In this document: piece by piece, positions 15,241-22,780 of the stretch
Layout: every line of letters starts with the position of its first letter
Numbering within the stretch: position 1 is the stretch's first letter
Virus record (IMG/VR): IMGVR_UViG_3300012919_000020
Span: 1-34,019 of that record
Source: a virus
Direction: 5' to 3' (one strand)
DNA: 34,019 nucleotides
Made by a program: the position numbers and the translations under genes
Notes under the pieces: generated by a model
Told to the model about the DNA's origin: nothing
The model's input: only the letters and a program-made list of their open reading frames with translations
Databases searched by the model: none

Positions 15241-15354
15241 ATGCCAAATGTAGCAGGAAAAAAGTATGCCTATACTAAAAAAGGTAAAGCGGCTGCAGCA
15301 AAAGCTAAAGCTGAACTAAAGAAAAAGAAAAAGAAAAAGAAGAAAGGTAAGTAG
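15241..15354 (+). CDS. Poly-Lys mini-protein (37 residues)
   Basis: The frame runs from ATG at 15241 to TAG at 15352-15354. The translation starts MPNVAGKKYAYTKKGKAAAA, then KAKAEL, and ends in nine consecutive lysines plus GK. The GKKYAYTKKGKAA start recurs in marine phage mini-proteins. GAAGGTG lies 7-13 bases upstream. It lies one base after the previous gene. The very high charge makes non-specific nucleic-acid binding likely, but its role is not known. Confidence 0.62.
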   Translation: MPNVAGKKYAYTKKGKAAAAKAKAELKKKKKKKKKGK

Positions 15355-15375
15355 TAACGGTATGAGGGTTGTAAC

Positions 15376-15846
15376 ATGGTTGTAGCAGAAGCGCTTGCAG
15401 GTATAGCCCTCGTTAAATCTGCTGTAGAAGGTATTAAAAGTACTATTGCTACAGCAAATGATGTGGGAGATATAGCAAAGCATGTAGACAAATTATTGCA
15501 AGGTCGAGACGAAGCGCAGAAAGCTAAGCGTGAAGCTAGCAGTGATCCTTTTAGTATCAAGAGTATTGCAGAAGAGACTATAAACGCAAAGCTAGCCGAA
15601 GAACATCTTGATGATATGCGACAGCTTATTGACCACAGATTTGGATTTGGAACGTGGCAAGGTATTATAGCAGAAAGGGCTAGAAGAATACATGAAGCCA
15701 AAGAAGCAGAGAAAGAATTAAAACGGAGAAAGATGAAAGAACGAGAAGAACTTAGAGAGACCGTCACTATTGGCGGCACTGTGATTATCGGTCTTGTAAC
15801 TTTAGCTGTTGCAATAGTTTTTCTGTTTAGGAGTATGTTTAGATGA
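15376..15846 (+). CDS. Coiled-coil protein with C-terminal membrane anchor
   Basis: This encodes 156 residues. A helical N-terminal region (ALAGIALVKSAVEGIKSTIA) is followed by a charged coiled coil (LLQGRDEAQKAKREAS; later RARRIHEAKEAEKELKRRKM) and one strong TM segment at about residues 129-150 (TVIIGLVTLAVAIVFLF). The centre has DMRQLIDHRFGFGTWQGI. The topology places most of the protein in the cytoplasm. Its position in the lysis cassette suggests a spanin-like, antiholin or membrane-organising role, but there is no lipobox or signal peptide to support spanin specifically. It overlaps the next gene by ATGA. Confidence 0.65.
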   Translation: MVVAEALAGIALVKSAVEGIKSTIATANDVGDIAKHVDKLLQGRDEAQKAKREASSDPFSIKSIAEETINAKLAEEHLDDMRQLIDHRFGFGTWQGIIAERARRIHEAKEAEKELKRRKMKEREELRETVTIGGTVIIGLVTLAVAIVFLFRSMFR

Positions 15847-16157
15847 CGCAAAAGAAGTTACAAAAGCAAAGTAAATTTGCTGAGTACGATGAAGACGGAG
15901 ATGGCATTGTGAGTGATAAAGAATTATCTCACATAAAAGCTATCAAAGAAACTGAGACAGCATTACGAAGAAACTTAGCGCAGTTGCGTATGGCAAGATA
16001 TACTCTTGTTGCTATGGGCGTATTTACTGCAGCCATGTTTTTCGTACCTCTGGAGAGAGTACAAGCTCTCGCAGATATTAGTAATCTTTTCTATATATCA
16101 GGCGCTGGTATCGTAGGCGCATATATGGGAACTACAGCATGGATGGCTAGAAAATGA
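15843..16157 (+). CDS. EF-hand membrane protein in the lysis cassette
   Basis: This encodes 104 residues. Residues 16-27 (D-E-D-G-D-G-I-V-S-D-K-E) match the canonical calcium-binding EF-hand loop at positions 1, 3, 5, 6 (Gly), 8 (aliphatic) and 12 (Glu). Two hydrophobic segments follow, at about 54-72 (TLVAMGVFTAAMFFVPL) and 81-100 (LFYISGAGIVGAYMGTTAW). The combination suggests a small membrane protein with a cytoplasmic calcium-sensing loop. It lies directly before the holin with an ATGA overlap. Whether it binds Ca2+ in reality, and whether it regulates lysis, is untested. Confidence 0.68.
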   Translation: MTQKKLQKQSKFAEYDEDGDGIVSDKELSHIKAIKETETALRRNLAQLRMARYTLVAMGVFTAAMFFVPLERVQALADISNLFYISGAGIVGAYMGTTAWMARK

Positions 16158-16531
16158 TACAAGCATTGATTGGCCCAGTAACAGGGCTATTAGACAAATT
16201 TATACCTGACGCAGATCAAAAAGCTAAGTTGGCACACGACATAGCTACTATGTCAGAGAAACACGCTCAAGAATTAGCACTTGCTCAAATAGAAGTTTTG
16301 AAGGCAGACGCCCAGGGCAACTGGTTTCAAAGCTCGTGGCGACCCCTCATTGGCTGGATCTCAGGTCTCAGCCTCGGAATAAACTATATGGTAGCCCCAA
16401 TTTGTGCAGGGTTTGGGATAACAATACCACAAGCAGATATGTCTGTGATGATGCCTCTAATGTTCGGCATGCTCGGAATCGGAGGGATGAGATCATATGA
16501 CAAGATGAAAAAAACGGACAGTAAAAAATGA
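16154..16531 (+). CDS. Holin, three-TM superfamily
   Basis: This encodes 125 residues. The N-terminal helix (GLLDKFIPDADQKAKLAHDI), the EVLKADAQGNWFQSSWRPLI stretch, GWISGLSLGINYMVAP, then a second and third hydrophobic segment (CAGFGITIPQ; MMPLMFGMLGIGGMRSYDK) match the family of phage 3TM holins that carry a WRPLIGW motif. It would accumulate in the inner membrane and trigger endolysin access. It overlaps genes on both sides by ATGA and sits two genes before the M15 endolysin, the expected order. Confidence 0.82.
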   Translation: MIQALIGPVTGLLDKFIPDADQKAKLAHDIATMSEKHAQELALAQIEVLKADAQGNWFQSSWRPLIGWISGLSLGINYMVAPICAGFGITIPQADMSVMMPLMFGMLGIGGMRSYDKMKKTDSKK

Positions 16532-16713
16532 ATACTAAAGAAAGACAAAACGAAATAGGTAGTCTGTATCAGCAAGCTATGAAAGCTTGGGCCAGCGGTA
16601 ATAGGCTATCAAACAATAAACAGATCCATATGATGCGTTGGAGAATGCGTAATGATTCCAAAGTAAAAAAGCAACAGATGGATAATGACTCAAAATTTAA
16701 GGATACCCAATGA
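16528..16713 (+). CDS. Small hydrophilic protein between holin and endolysin
   Basis: This encodes 61 residues, overlapping both neighbours by ATGA. The sequence is a charged helix rich in Gln, Met and Lys (SLYQQAMKAWASGNRLSNNK, then MRWRMRNDSKVKKQQM). No TM segment, lipobox or signal peptide is present, so it is not an obvious spanin. Position suggests a lysis-related partner, but no function can be assigned. Confidence 0.6.
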   Translation: MNTKERQNEIGSLYQQAMKAWASGNRLSNNKQIHMMRWRMRNDSKVKKQQMDNDSKFKDTQ

Positions 16714-17162
16714 GTTTTGTATTATCAGAGAGAAGCCTTAGTAGGCTAGAAGGTGTAAATGATAGGCTAAGTAAAGTTGTTAAATCAGCTATTGATTATA
16801 CAAAGATTGACTTTGGTGTTACCTGTGGACTTAGAACTGTAGAAGAACAAAAAGAATTAGTAGAGTCAGGCGCATCACAGACAATGAATAGTAAACATCT
16901 TGATGGTAATGCTGTAGATCTTGTTGCGTACATAGGCCCCAAAATAAGTTGGGAGTTGAATGTCTATGATGACGTTGCCGAAGCTATCAAAACAGCAGCT
17001 ATGGAACATGATCTGTCAATACGTTGGGGTGCAGCATGGCATGTTGAAGACATAAGAGAATGGAACGGAACTATGGAGGAGCTTATGCTTGCATACATTG
17101 ATTTGCGTAGGCGGCAAGGTAAACGTCCATTTATAGATGCTCCACATTTTGAGGTGACATAA
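16710..17162 (+). CDS. M15-family peptidase endolysin (L-Ala-D-Glu type)
   Basis: This encodes 150 residues, typical length for the stand-alone VanY/Ply500-like M15 endolysins. Residues 37-45 (VTCGLRTVEEQ) and the SKHLDGNAVDLVAY block give His63 and Asp70 as zinc ligands; DAPHFE near the end gives His146 with Asp143 as likely catalytic acid/base. These are the conserved SxHxxGxAxD and (E/D)xxH signatures of the family. It would cut the peptide side chain of peptidoglycan. No signal peptide is present, so release depends on the holin encoded two genes upstream. It overlaps the next gene by TAATG. Confidence 0.88.
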   Translation: MSFVLSERSLSRLEGVNDRLSKVVKSAIDYTKIDFGVTCGLRTVEEQKELVESGASQTMNSKHLDGNAVDLVAYIGPKISWELNVYDDVAEAIKTAAMEHDLSIRWGAAWHVEDIREWNGTMEELMLAYIDLRRRQGKRPFIDAPHFEVT

Positions 17163-19552
17163 TGGCGTCAGTTAAGTTATTAAAATTCCTAGGTGAAGCA
17201 CCACGTATTACCACAGAGTTGCTACCTGATGGTGCAGCTCAAATAGCTTATAATGCTAAACTATACTCTGGAGATTTAATACCTTATCGAAAGCCTGTGT
17301 TTGACAGGAACATAGGACGTACAGGTATTGTAAAAACAATATATCCACTTACTAGTCCAACAGGTGCAATTAACTGGCTAGCATGGAATACTAGTGTTGA
17401 TATTGTTAAAGCGTCACAAGGTGATGCGTTTGAGGATGATGAACAAAGATTTTATTATACAGGTGATGGCCCACCTAAAGTATCTACCTATGACTTAGCT
17501 ACTTCTGGAGCTGGCCCGTATCCTGCTGCAGGAGGTTTTTATCAATTAGGACTTCCTTTACCAGACGTTAAACCTATTACATCAGTAACAGCATTTACTG
17601 CTTTAGACTCAGTATCATTTGCTAGAGATTCAGCTAACCAAGCAACGGTTGTAACAAATGGTAACCATAATATTAAAACAGGTAATATCATAACTGTTCG
17701 TGATTTTACAGGTACTACTCCAGAAACATTTAATGCTACAAACGTTACTGCTACAGTGCTTAGTGACACTAGTATTCAGTATTTTAATACAGGTGATAAT
17801 ACTTCAACGACAGCTGACACAAACGGTAAAGTTGATCTTGCTGGTACTACACAAGCTCGTAATTACATATATAGCTGGATTACACCTTGGGATGAAGAAT
17901 CAATTCCTTCAGCACCTTCAGAGACAGATTTTTTAAAAGAAGGTCAAGTTGTAACTCTTACTAACTTACCTACAGCTCCACCTACCGAACCTACATATAA
18001 TTTTATACGTGGGATTAGGTTGTATCGTACAATACCTACAGCATCAGGAACAGCTTACTATAAACTTACTGACGCTTGGTATCCTGTAGCAGTAGCTACA
18101 GTAGCTAGAGCAACTAACGTAGCAACAGTTGAGTTTGCTGATTATCATAACTTAGCTGAAGGTGACAGGTTTAAAATTTCTGGTTGTACAGACACATCAT
18201 TTAATGTGACAGACGGCATAGTTGTTTCTGTTACTGGTAATAAGACTATTACTTATGCAAGCTCTGGAGCAGACAAGAACACTACAGCAGATACTACTGG
18301 TAAAAAATACCATGATGTAGCTGAGACTCCTGATGATTCAGCTAGATATTTTGGTGATCCTGTACTTAGCAATCCATTTCATTTTGTAGATGACTTTCTA
18401 TTTAGTAACCTTACTACAATACTAGGTAGTGCTGATAACGATGCACCACCTGAAAATCTACAAGGTTTAGCTCTTGCTGCCAACGGTATATTTGTAGGTT
18501 TCTTTGGAAATCAAATATGCTTCTCTTTACCTTATCAGCCCTATGCATGGCCTATTAAATTTAGACTAACTACTGAATATAACATTGTTGCCTTAGGTGT
18601 GTCGTCTGGTTTTATCGTAGCTTTGACAGAAGAAAATGCGTACCAAGTCACAGGTAGTACACCACAAAACATGGACATTGCTAAGATAGATGTACCCTAT
18701 CCATGCTTATCTAAAGATTCAGTAGTAAACATGGGATTTGGTATAATGTTTGCCACATATGGTGGTATGGCTGTGTACACTCCAGCTACAGGTGTAGATC
18801 TTATTACTAAATTTGTTCATGACTGGGATACGTGGAATGCCACGGTCGATCCTAGAACTGTTGTAGGAGCTTACTACAATGGTAAGTATTTTGGATCTCA
18901 TTCATCTGGTTCGTTTATATTTGAACAAGATCAACGGATTGGTGGATATTTTGTATCTGTAGATTACACGTTTACTGCAGCTTACGCAGATCCTGATACT
19001 AACAATTTTTATTTTGTATCTGGACAGCAAGGTGATTTGTTTGAGTGGGATAAAGGTACAGAACCACTTGCTCCACTAGAGTGGAAATCAAAAACAATTA
19101 CAACAAAAGATTATCTTAATCTTGGAGCTGCTAGAGTTATTGCTGATTACGCAACACCAGACTCTCAAACTAATGCTTTAATTGCTGCAAACGCATTAGT
19201 CCCTACAACTAACGCTACTGTGTGGGCAAACAATGCACAAATAGGAACTGTTAATGGGCCTACTGCAAACGCTAACAATAGTACTATAACAGAACTTGGC
19301 ACACTAAATTCAGCACCTATACATGAAGATAACTTGACATCATATCTACAAGATGTCCCAGGTGCATTACCTGTTACATTTAGATTTTGGGTTAACAAAG
19401 TGTTAGTTTACGAAAACACAATATCATCTGACAACATATTTAGATTGCCTACAGGTTACAGAAGTGATACATTTGAAGTGGGAGTGGCTGGCTCTGCTAG
19501 GATAAGAAGTATACACTTAGGTGAGACGCCATTCGGATTGAGGGCATCATAA
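17162..19552 (+). CDS. Tail nozzle / tubular protein B-like (T7 gp12 / P22 gp10 analogue)
   Basis: This encodes 796 residues, close to the length of T7 gp12. The start LLKFLGEAPRITTELLPDGA, followed by AQIAYNAKLYSGDLIPYRKP, is a strong signature of podoviral nozzle or stabilisation proteins. The body is beta-rich with many Thr/Ser strands, including a repeated motif (ATVVTNGNHNIKTGNIITVR; ATVEFADYHNLAEGDRFKIS) that looks like a duplicated Ig-like or OB-like insert at about residues 160-215 and 315-370. The C-terminal part (FRLPTGYRSDTFEVGVAGSA, then RIRSIHLGETPFGL) is typical of the tail-hub end. It would form the distal tail tube. Its place after lysis and before internal proteins is reasonable. 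Confidence 0.7.
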   Translation: MASVKLLKFLGEAPRITTELLPDGAAQIAYNAKLYSGDLIPYRKPVFDRNIGRTGIVKTIYPLTSPTGAINWLAWNTSVDIVKASQGDAFEDDEQRFYYTGDGPPKVSTYDLATSGAGPYPAAGGFYQLGLPLPDVKPITSVTAFTALDSVSFARDSANQATVVTNGNHNIKTGNIITVRDFTGTTPETFNATNVTATVLSDTSIQYFNTGDNTSTTADTNGKVDLAGTTQARNYIYSWITPWDEESIPSAPSETDFLKEGQVVTLTNLPTAPPTEPTYNFIRGIRLYRTIPTASGTAYYKLTDAWYPVAVATVARATNVATVEFADYHNLAEGDRFKISGCTDTSFNVTDGIVVSVTGNKTITYASSGADKNTTADTTGKKYHDVAETPDDSARYFGDPVLSNPFHFVDDFLFSNLTTILGSADNDAPPENLQGLALAANGIFVGFFGNQICFSLPYQPYAWPIKFRLTTEYNIVALGVSSGFIVALTEENAYQVTGSTPQNMDIAKIDVPYPCLSKDSVVNMGFGIMFATYGGMAVYTPATGVDLITKFVHDWDTWNATVDPRTVVGAYYNGKYFGSHSSGSFIFEQDQRIGGYFVSVDYTFTAAYADPDTNNFYFVSGQQGDLFEWDKGTEPLAPLEWKSKTITTKDYLNLGAARVIADYATPDSQTNALIAANALVPTTNATVWANNAQIGTVNGPTANANNSTITELGTLNSAPIHEDNLTSYLQDVPGALPVTFRFWVNKVLVYENTISSDNIFRLPTGYRSDTFEVGVAGSARIRSIHLGETPFGLRAS

Positions 19553-19911
19553 TGGCAACAAGATACGCAGCAATACCAGCAATACCGCAAGGGAACCTTA
19601 CAGGGGCATCTACAATAGTATTGATAACAGCACTAAAAGAAAATGTAGAGCTACTTACAGGTACTCGTGGAGAAGACGATTTAGCTAGTAAAGCTGTAGC
19701 TATAGATCAAATTAAGCAAACTGCACTTGGCAGACAAGATGCTGTAGCAGTAAATGCAAAAGGGTTAGGTGTTACCATATCTGGTACAAACGTCCCAAAC
19801 TATGATGATTATGTAAAGTTAGTTAACGATGTGCAAACATTAATGAATGATTTGTTTGCAACAAGAGAGGCAATAGATACATTACTAGCACAATTAAAAG
19901 GACAGGCTTAG
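19552..19911 (+). CDS. Small structural protein, hypothetical
   Basis: This encodes 119 residues starting at a TAATG. It has an N-terminal extended part (RYAAIPAIPQGNLTGASTIV), then ALKENVELLTGTRGEDDLAS, and a C-terminal helix (VKLVNDVQTLMNDLFATREA, then IDTLLAQLKGQA) with coiled-coil character. Similar small proteins occur beside nozzle genes in marine podoviruses. It may be a tail accessory or trimerising protein; the function is unknown. Confidence 0.65.
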   Translation: MATRYAAIPAIPQGNLTGASTIVLITALKENVELLTGTRGEDDLASKAVAIDQIKQTALGRQDAVAVNAKGLGVTISGTNVPNYDDYVKLVNDVQTLMNDLFATREAIDTLLAQLKGQA

Positions 19912-19920
19912 GAGGTAAAT

Positions 19921-20922
19921 ATGGTAGGTCTAAGAAAACGGCTTAGTCGCAGGCGAAGGCAGCAAAGAGCACAGCGCCAATCAGGACTATCGCCTAGTAG
20001 CTTTAATGCACAGAGTACAACTCCTGGGGGTACTAAAGTTAACCTAGGTCGTGGGGGTACACTGACAGCAGCCCCTGCTAGTTTGCAAGCACCAACGGGT
20101 ACTACGGCAGCTACTGCTAAGATTGCATCTCCAGCTGCACAAGGCAGACCTTTAGGTGCACAAGCACCAAATCTTGGCCCTTCTCTTGATGTACCACCAG
20201 CGTTACAAACTCTTATTAAAGGTGGTAACCTGCCTATGATTAACATGGCAGCTGTTAATAGACCTATTCCTACAGGTACAGCTACTACTAATAAAAATGT
20301 TCCAGCTTTAGATTATCGTTTTCAGCCTTACGCTTTTGAAGAAGGTGGCATGGTTGGCCCTGGAGGTATGCCAGTACAACAAGGTATGCCACAGCCTATG
20401 AATAAAGCACCTTTAAGTCCTGAGCAAATGGATGGAGAAATGGCACGTACTGTCCAGAACAATCCACAAGCCATCCAGCGTTTAGCTGCTGAGTTACAGA
20501 ATGCTATTCAAACTGGTGAGCTTCAATCAGATCAGGTAAACATGGGACTACAGTTAGCACAGTCTGCTGTACAAGATCCTAGTCTTTACCCACAGCTACG
20601 TGAGTTTGCTCTTAACAATGGTTTGGCAGAACAAGATGATCTGCCTATGGAGTACGATGAAGGACTTGCGTTTATAATTATACTTGCGTGTAAACTTGCA
20701 TTAGGTATGCCAGTTCCTGGAATGGGGCAGCCTATGGAGCAAGGTATGCCTAGCATGAGATCTGGTGGGGCATTACCAAAAGAAAGCCCTAACCCAGGTG
20801 GCGGTATTCCTATTATGGCTCATGAAGGTGAATACGTAATACCTAAAGAAGTTGTGGCAAGAAAAGGTACAGAATTTTTTGATAAACTAATACAGGCAAA
20901 TAATGGTTCAAAAGTCAGCTAA
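19921..20922 (+). CDS. Virion-associated protein with basic N-terminus and HEGEYVIP motif
   Basis: This encodes 333 residues with AGGAGG before the ATG. Residues 5-20 are Arg-rich (RKRLSRRRRQQRAQR), followed by a Pro/Ala/Thr-rich disordered part, a Gly/Met/Pro-rich linker (EEGGMVGPGGMPVQQGMPQP), helices with LSPEQMDGEMARTVQNNPQA, a hydrophobic stretch at about 242-258 (LAFIIILACKLALGM), and a C-terminal GGIPIMAHEGEYVIPKEVV at about 295-313. The HEGEYVIP motif recurs in phage tail and internal proteins as a short C-terminal module of unknown role. It may be an internal or tail-tip protein. The Arg-rich start may bind DNA. The end overlaps the next gene by 20 bases. Confidence 0.62.
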   Translation: MVGLRKRLSRRRRQQRAQRQSGLSPSSFNAQSTTPGGTKVNLGRGGTLTAAPASLQAPTGTTAATAKIASPAAQGRPLGAQAPNLGPSLDVPPALQTLIKGGNLPMINMAAVNRPIPTGTATTNKNVPALDYRFQPYAFEEGGMVGPGGMPVQQGMPQPMNKAPLSPEQMDGEMARTVQNNPQAIQRLAAELQNAIQTGELQSDQVNMGLQLAQSAVQDPSLYPQLREFALNNGLAEQDDLPMEYDEGLAFIIILACKLALGMPVPGMGQPMEQGMPSMRSGGALPKESPNPGGGIPIMAHEGEYVIPKEVVARKGTEFFDKLIQANNGSKVS

Positions 20923-21403
20923 CGTAGTAGAGTTTCCAGCAAACTCATTTGACCCTTTGCTTCTTAGTACTAAGGAGCATTTCGATAAGTATTGGGCGTA
21001 TGCAGAACCGCATATCAAAAAGTGTCTTGATGAAACAACACATGGTGAAATAGAGACCCGTCATATATATGAACGAGGATTGGCTGCACAGAATTACATT
21101 ATAGTGGTTAAATCAGATGCAGGGCCAGAGCCAGAAGTAAAACTAGTTTTAGTGTTTGAACCACGTATATATCCTAATTTACCTGCTCTTAATTTATTAG
21201 CCATAGGTGGTTCTGATTTAAAGTCTTTGTCAGATAAATACTGGGAAAAACTTTTAGGTTGGGCTTATATGAATGGCGTTAGAGCTATAGAAGGTTTAGT
21301 TGGTAATCCAGCTATGGAACGTGTCATAAAACGATTAGGGTTTAAACCAGTATACACTCAAATGAGATTAGATTTAACGGAGGCTCCAGATGAAACACAT
21401 TGA
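20903..21403 (+). CDS. GNAT-fold internal virion protein A-like (T7 gp13-type)
   Basis: This encodes 166 residues. The C-terminal half (YWEKLLGWAYMNGVRAIEGL, then VGNPAMERVIKRLGFKPVYT) matches the acetyl-CoA-fold signature of GNAT proteins, in the version seen in podoviral 'internal virion protein A' genes. The N-terminal half has PLLLSTKEHFDKYWAYAEPH. The canonical Q/RxxGxG/A pyrophosphate-binding loop is not clear, so catalytic activity is doubtful; it may be a structural reuse of the fold. Its position before the Gly/Ala-rich protein and the transglycosylase parallels T7 13-14-15-16. Confidence 0.66.
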   Translation: MVQKSANVVEFPANSFDPLLLSTKEHFDKYWAYAEPHIKKCLDETTHGEIETRHIYERGLAAQNYIIVVKSDAGPEPEVKLVLVFEPRIYPNLPALNLLAIGGSDLKSLSDKYWEKLLGWAYMNGVRAIEGLVGNPAMERVIKRLGFKPVYTQMRLDLTEAPDETH

Positions 21404-22772
21404 TTATGTAACAAATACGGGGCTAACCCCGATAAATTTAGAACCATACACCGAACATGGTGGTGGCGGAGGGTTTAAAAAGATTGTAGCCGTTGCAGCT
21501 GCAGTTGCTATACCTTTTGCAGCACCTACGATTGCAGGAGCTATTGGGCTATCTGGGACTATTGGGTCAGTCATGGCTTCAGGTTTGGTAGGTGCAGGAC
21601 TAGGAGCAGTAGCTGGACAGATTACTGGGCAAGGTGCAACTAGAGGTGCACTCCTTGGTGCTTTATCAGGTGGTGCTGCAGGTTACTTTAATCCAGGAGT
21701 AGATCAAGCAACAGGTCAGGCCTATCAACCGTTTGCTGGTACTAAATTTAGACCAGACGCTTACAATGCAGCAGTAGATGCTCAGCTTGCTAACACCATG
21801 CCTGGCACTGCTGTTGAGTTTGGTAGTGATGTAGCAGATGCTACACAGATAAACACAACGCCTACGTTAACTGAAGGTGCTTCCACATCTAGCACTACAC
21901 TAAATACTCAGCCAGTTGTAGAGGGCGGAACAGCACCGATCAGTGTTCAGCCTGATGGTGGCGTTACACAATTTACACCACCTAGCGTAGATAGTGCATC
22001 TGCTGGTTTAAATACTGGTAGTACAGCAGTTAATAATGCTGGAGTTAGTGCTGCAAAAGGTGCAGGCGCAGGTACAAATCCATATGAAATTAAGTTAACA
22101 GGTGACAGATTTGCTGATTTTACAAATGTATTAAAAGGTAGATTTACTGATCCTACAGCATTAGCTGATCTTACTGTCCAAGCTAGTATTAATGTGCTTG
22201 GTGCTACATTGCTGAAGCCAGAGTTATCCGATGAAGAACAAGAACTAATAAACTTACAAAAGCAACAGTTAGCAGAACTAAAAGCAAAAGATGAAAAAGC
22301 TTATAATTTTGCTATGCAGCGAGCACAGGCGTTTCTTGATAAAGCTGAAAACTTTGATGTTCAGCAGTATGCTAGACAAACATATGGTAGAACACTAAAC
22401 AGGTTGTCACAAGCTAAACGAGAAGCACTACGTAAAATTAACCCTAACAGACCTGGACTAAGAGCTGCAGAAGCAAGACGTTTTGACCTTGGCATAGGTT
22501 CGCAAGGTGCTACTGCTTATGATAGGGGTATGATTACAGGGCTAAAACAACAAGGCGATTTCTATAACAAAGCAGCTAGCACATTCCCAAGTGGTGGTGG
22601 CAACTATAGTGCAGCTTTAACAGGGCTAGAACAAACATATGCTAACCTAGCAAAGAAACAATCAGATGCTCAAAAAGGTATAAACCAGATGTTTGGCCCG
22701 CTACTAGTTGATGGTGGCGATGGTAATGAGGATTACCAATCATTTAAGCTAGTTCCAAGTAGTATTTCATAG
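21390..22772 (+). CDS. Internal virion protein B-like (T7 gp14 analogue), Gly/Ala-rich
   Basis: This encodes 460 residues; GGAGG lies just before the ATG, which overlaps the preceding stop by 14 bases. Residues about 28-95 form a hydrophobic Gly/Ala-rich segment (IVAVAAAVAIPFAAPTIAGA, VMASGLVGAGLGAVAGQITG, ALLGALSGGAAGYF), resembling membrane-inserting glycine-zipper regions. Residues about 100-240 are Thr/Ser-rich and probably disordered. The C-terminal third is a long charged helical region (QELINLQKQQLAELKAKDEK, FDVQQYARQTYGRTLNRLSQ). That arrangement fits an ejected protein that forms a pore in the outer membrane, like T7 gp14. The role is inferred from architecture and position. Confidence 0.62.
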   Translation: MKHIDYVTNTGLTPINLEPYTEHGGGGGFKKIVAVAAAVAIPFAAPTIAGAIGLSGTIGSVMASGLVGAGLGAVAGQITGQGATRGALLGALSGGAAGYFNPGVDQATGQAYQPFAGTKFRPDAYNAAVDAQLANTMPGTAVEFGSDVADATQINTTPTLTEGASTSSTTLNTQPVVEGGTAPISVQPDGGVTQFTPPSVDSASAGLNTGSTAVNNAGVSAAKGAGAGTNPYEIKLTGDRFADFTNVLKGRFTDPTALADLTVQASINVLGATLLKPELSDEEQELINLQKQQLAELKAKDEKAYNFAMQRAQAFLDKAENFDVQQYARQTYGRTLNRLSQAKREALRKINPNRPGLRAAEARRFDLGIGSQGATAYDRGMITGLKQQGDFYNKAASTFPSGGGNYSAALTGLEQTYANLAKKQSDAQKGINQMFGPLLVDGGDGNEDYQSFKLVPSSIS

Positions 22773-22780
22773 GTGTACAG

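Noticed and set aside
15320-15350. A-rich run as programmed frameshift site
   Set aside because: The AAG/AAA run simply encodes poly-Lys before a normal stop, and no long downstream frame would be gained.
15270-15851. Minus-strand frame of 193 codons with long Phe run
   Set aside because: The poly-Phe is the complement of the poly-Lys mini-gene and the rest mirrors the coiled-coil gene; no plausible protein.
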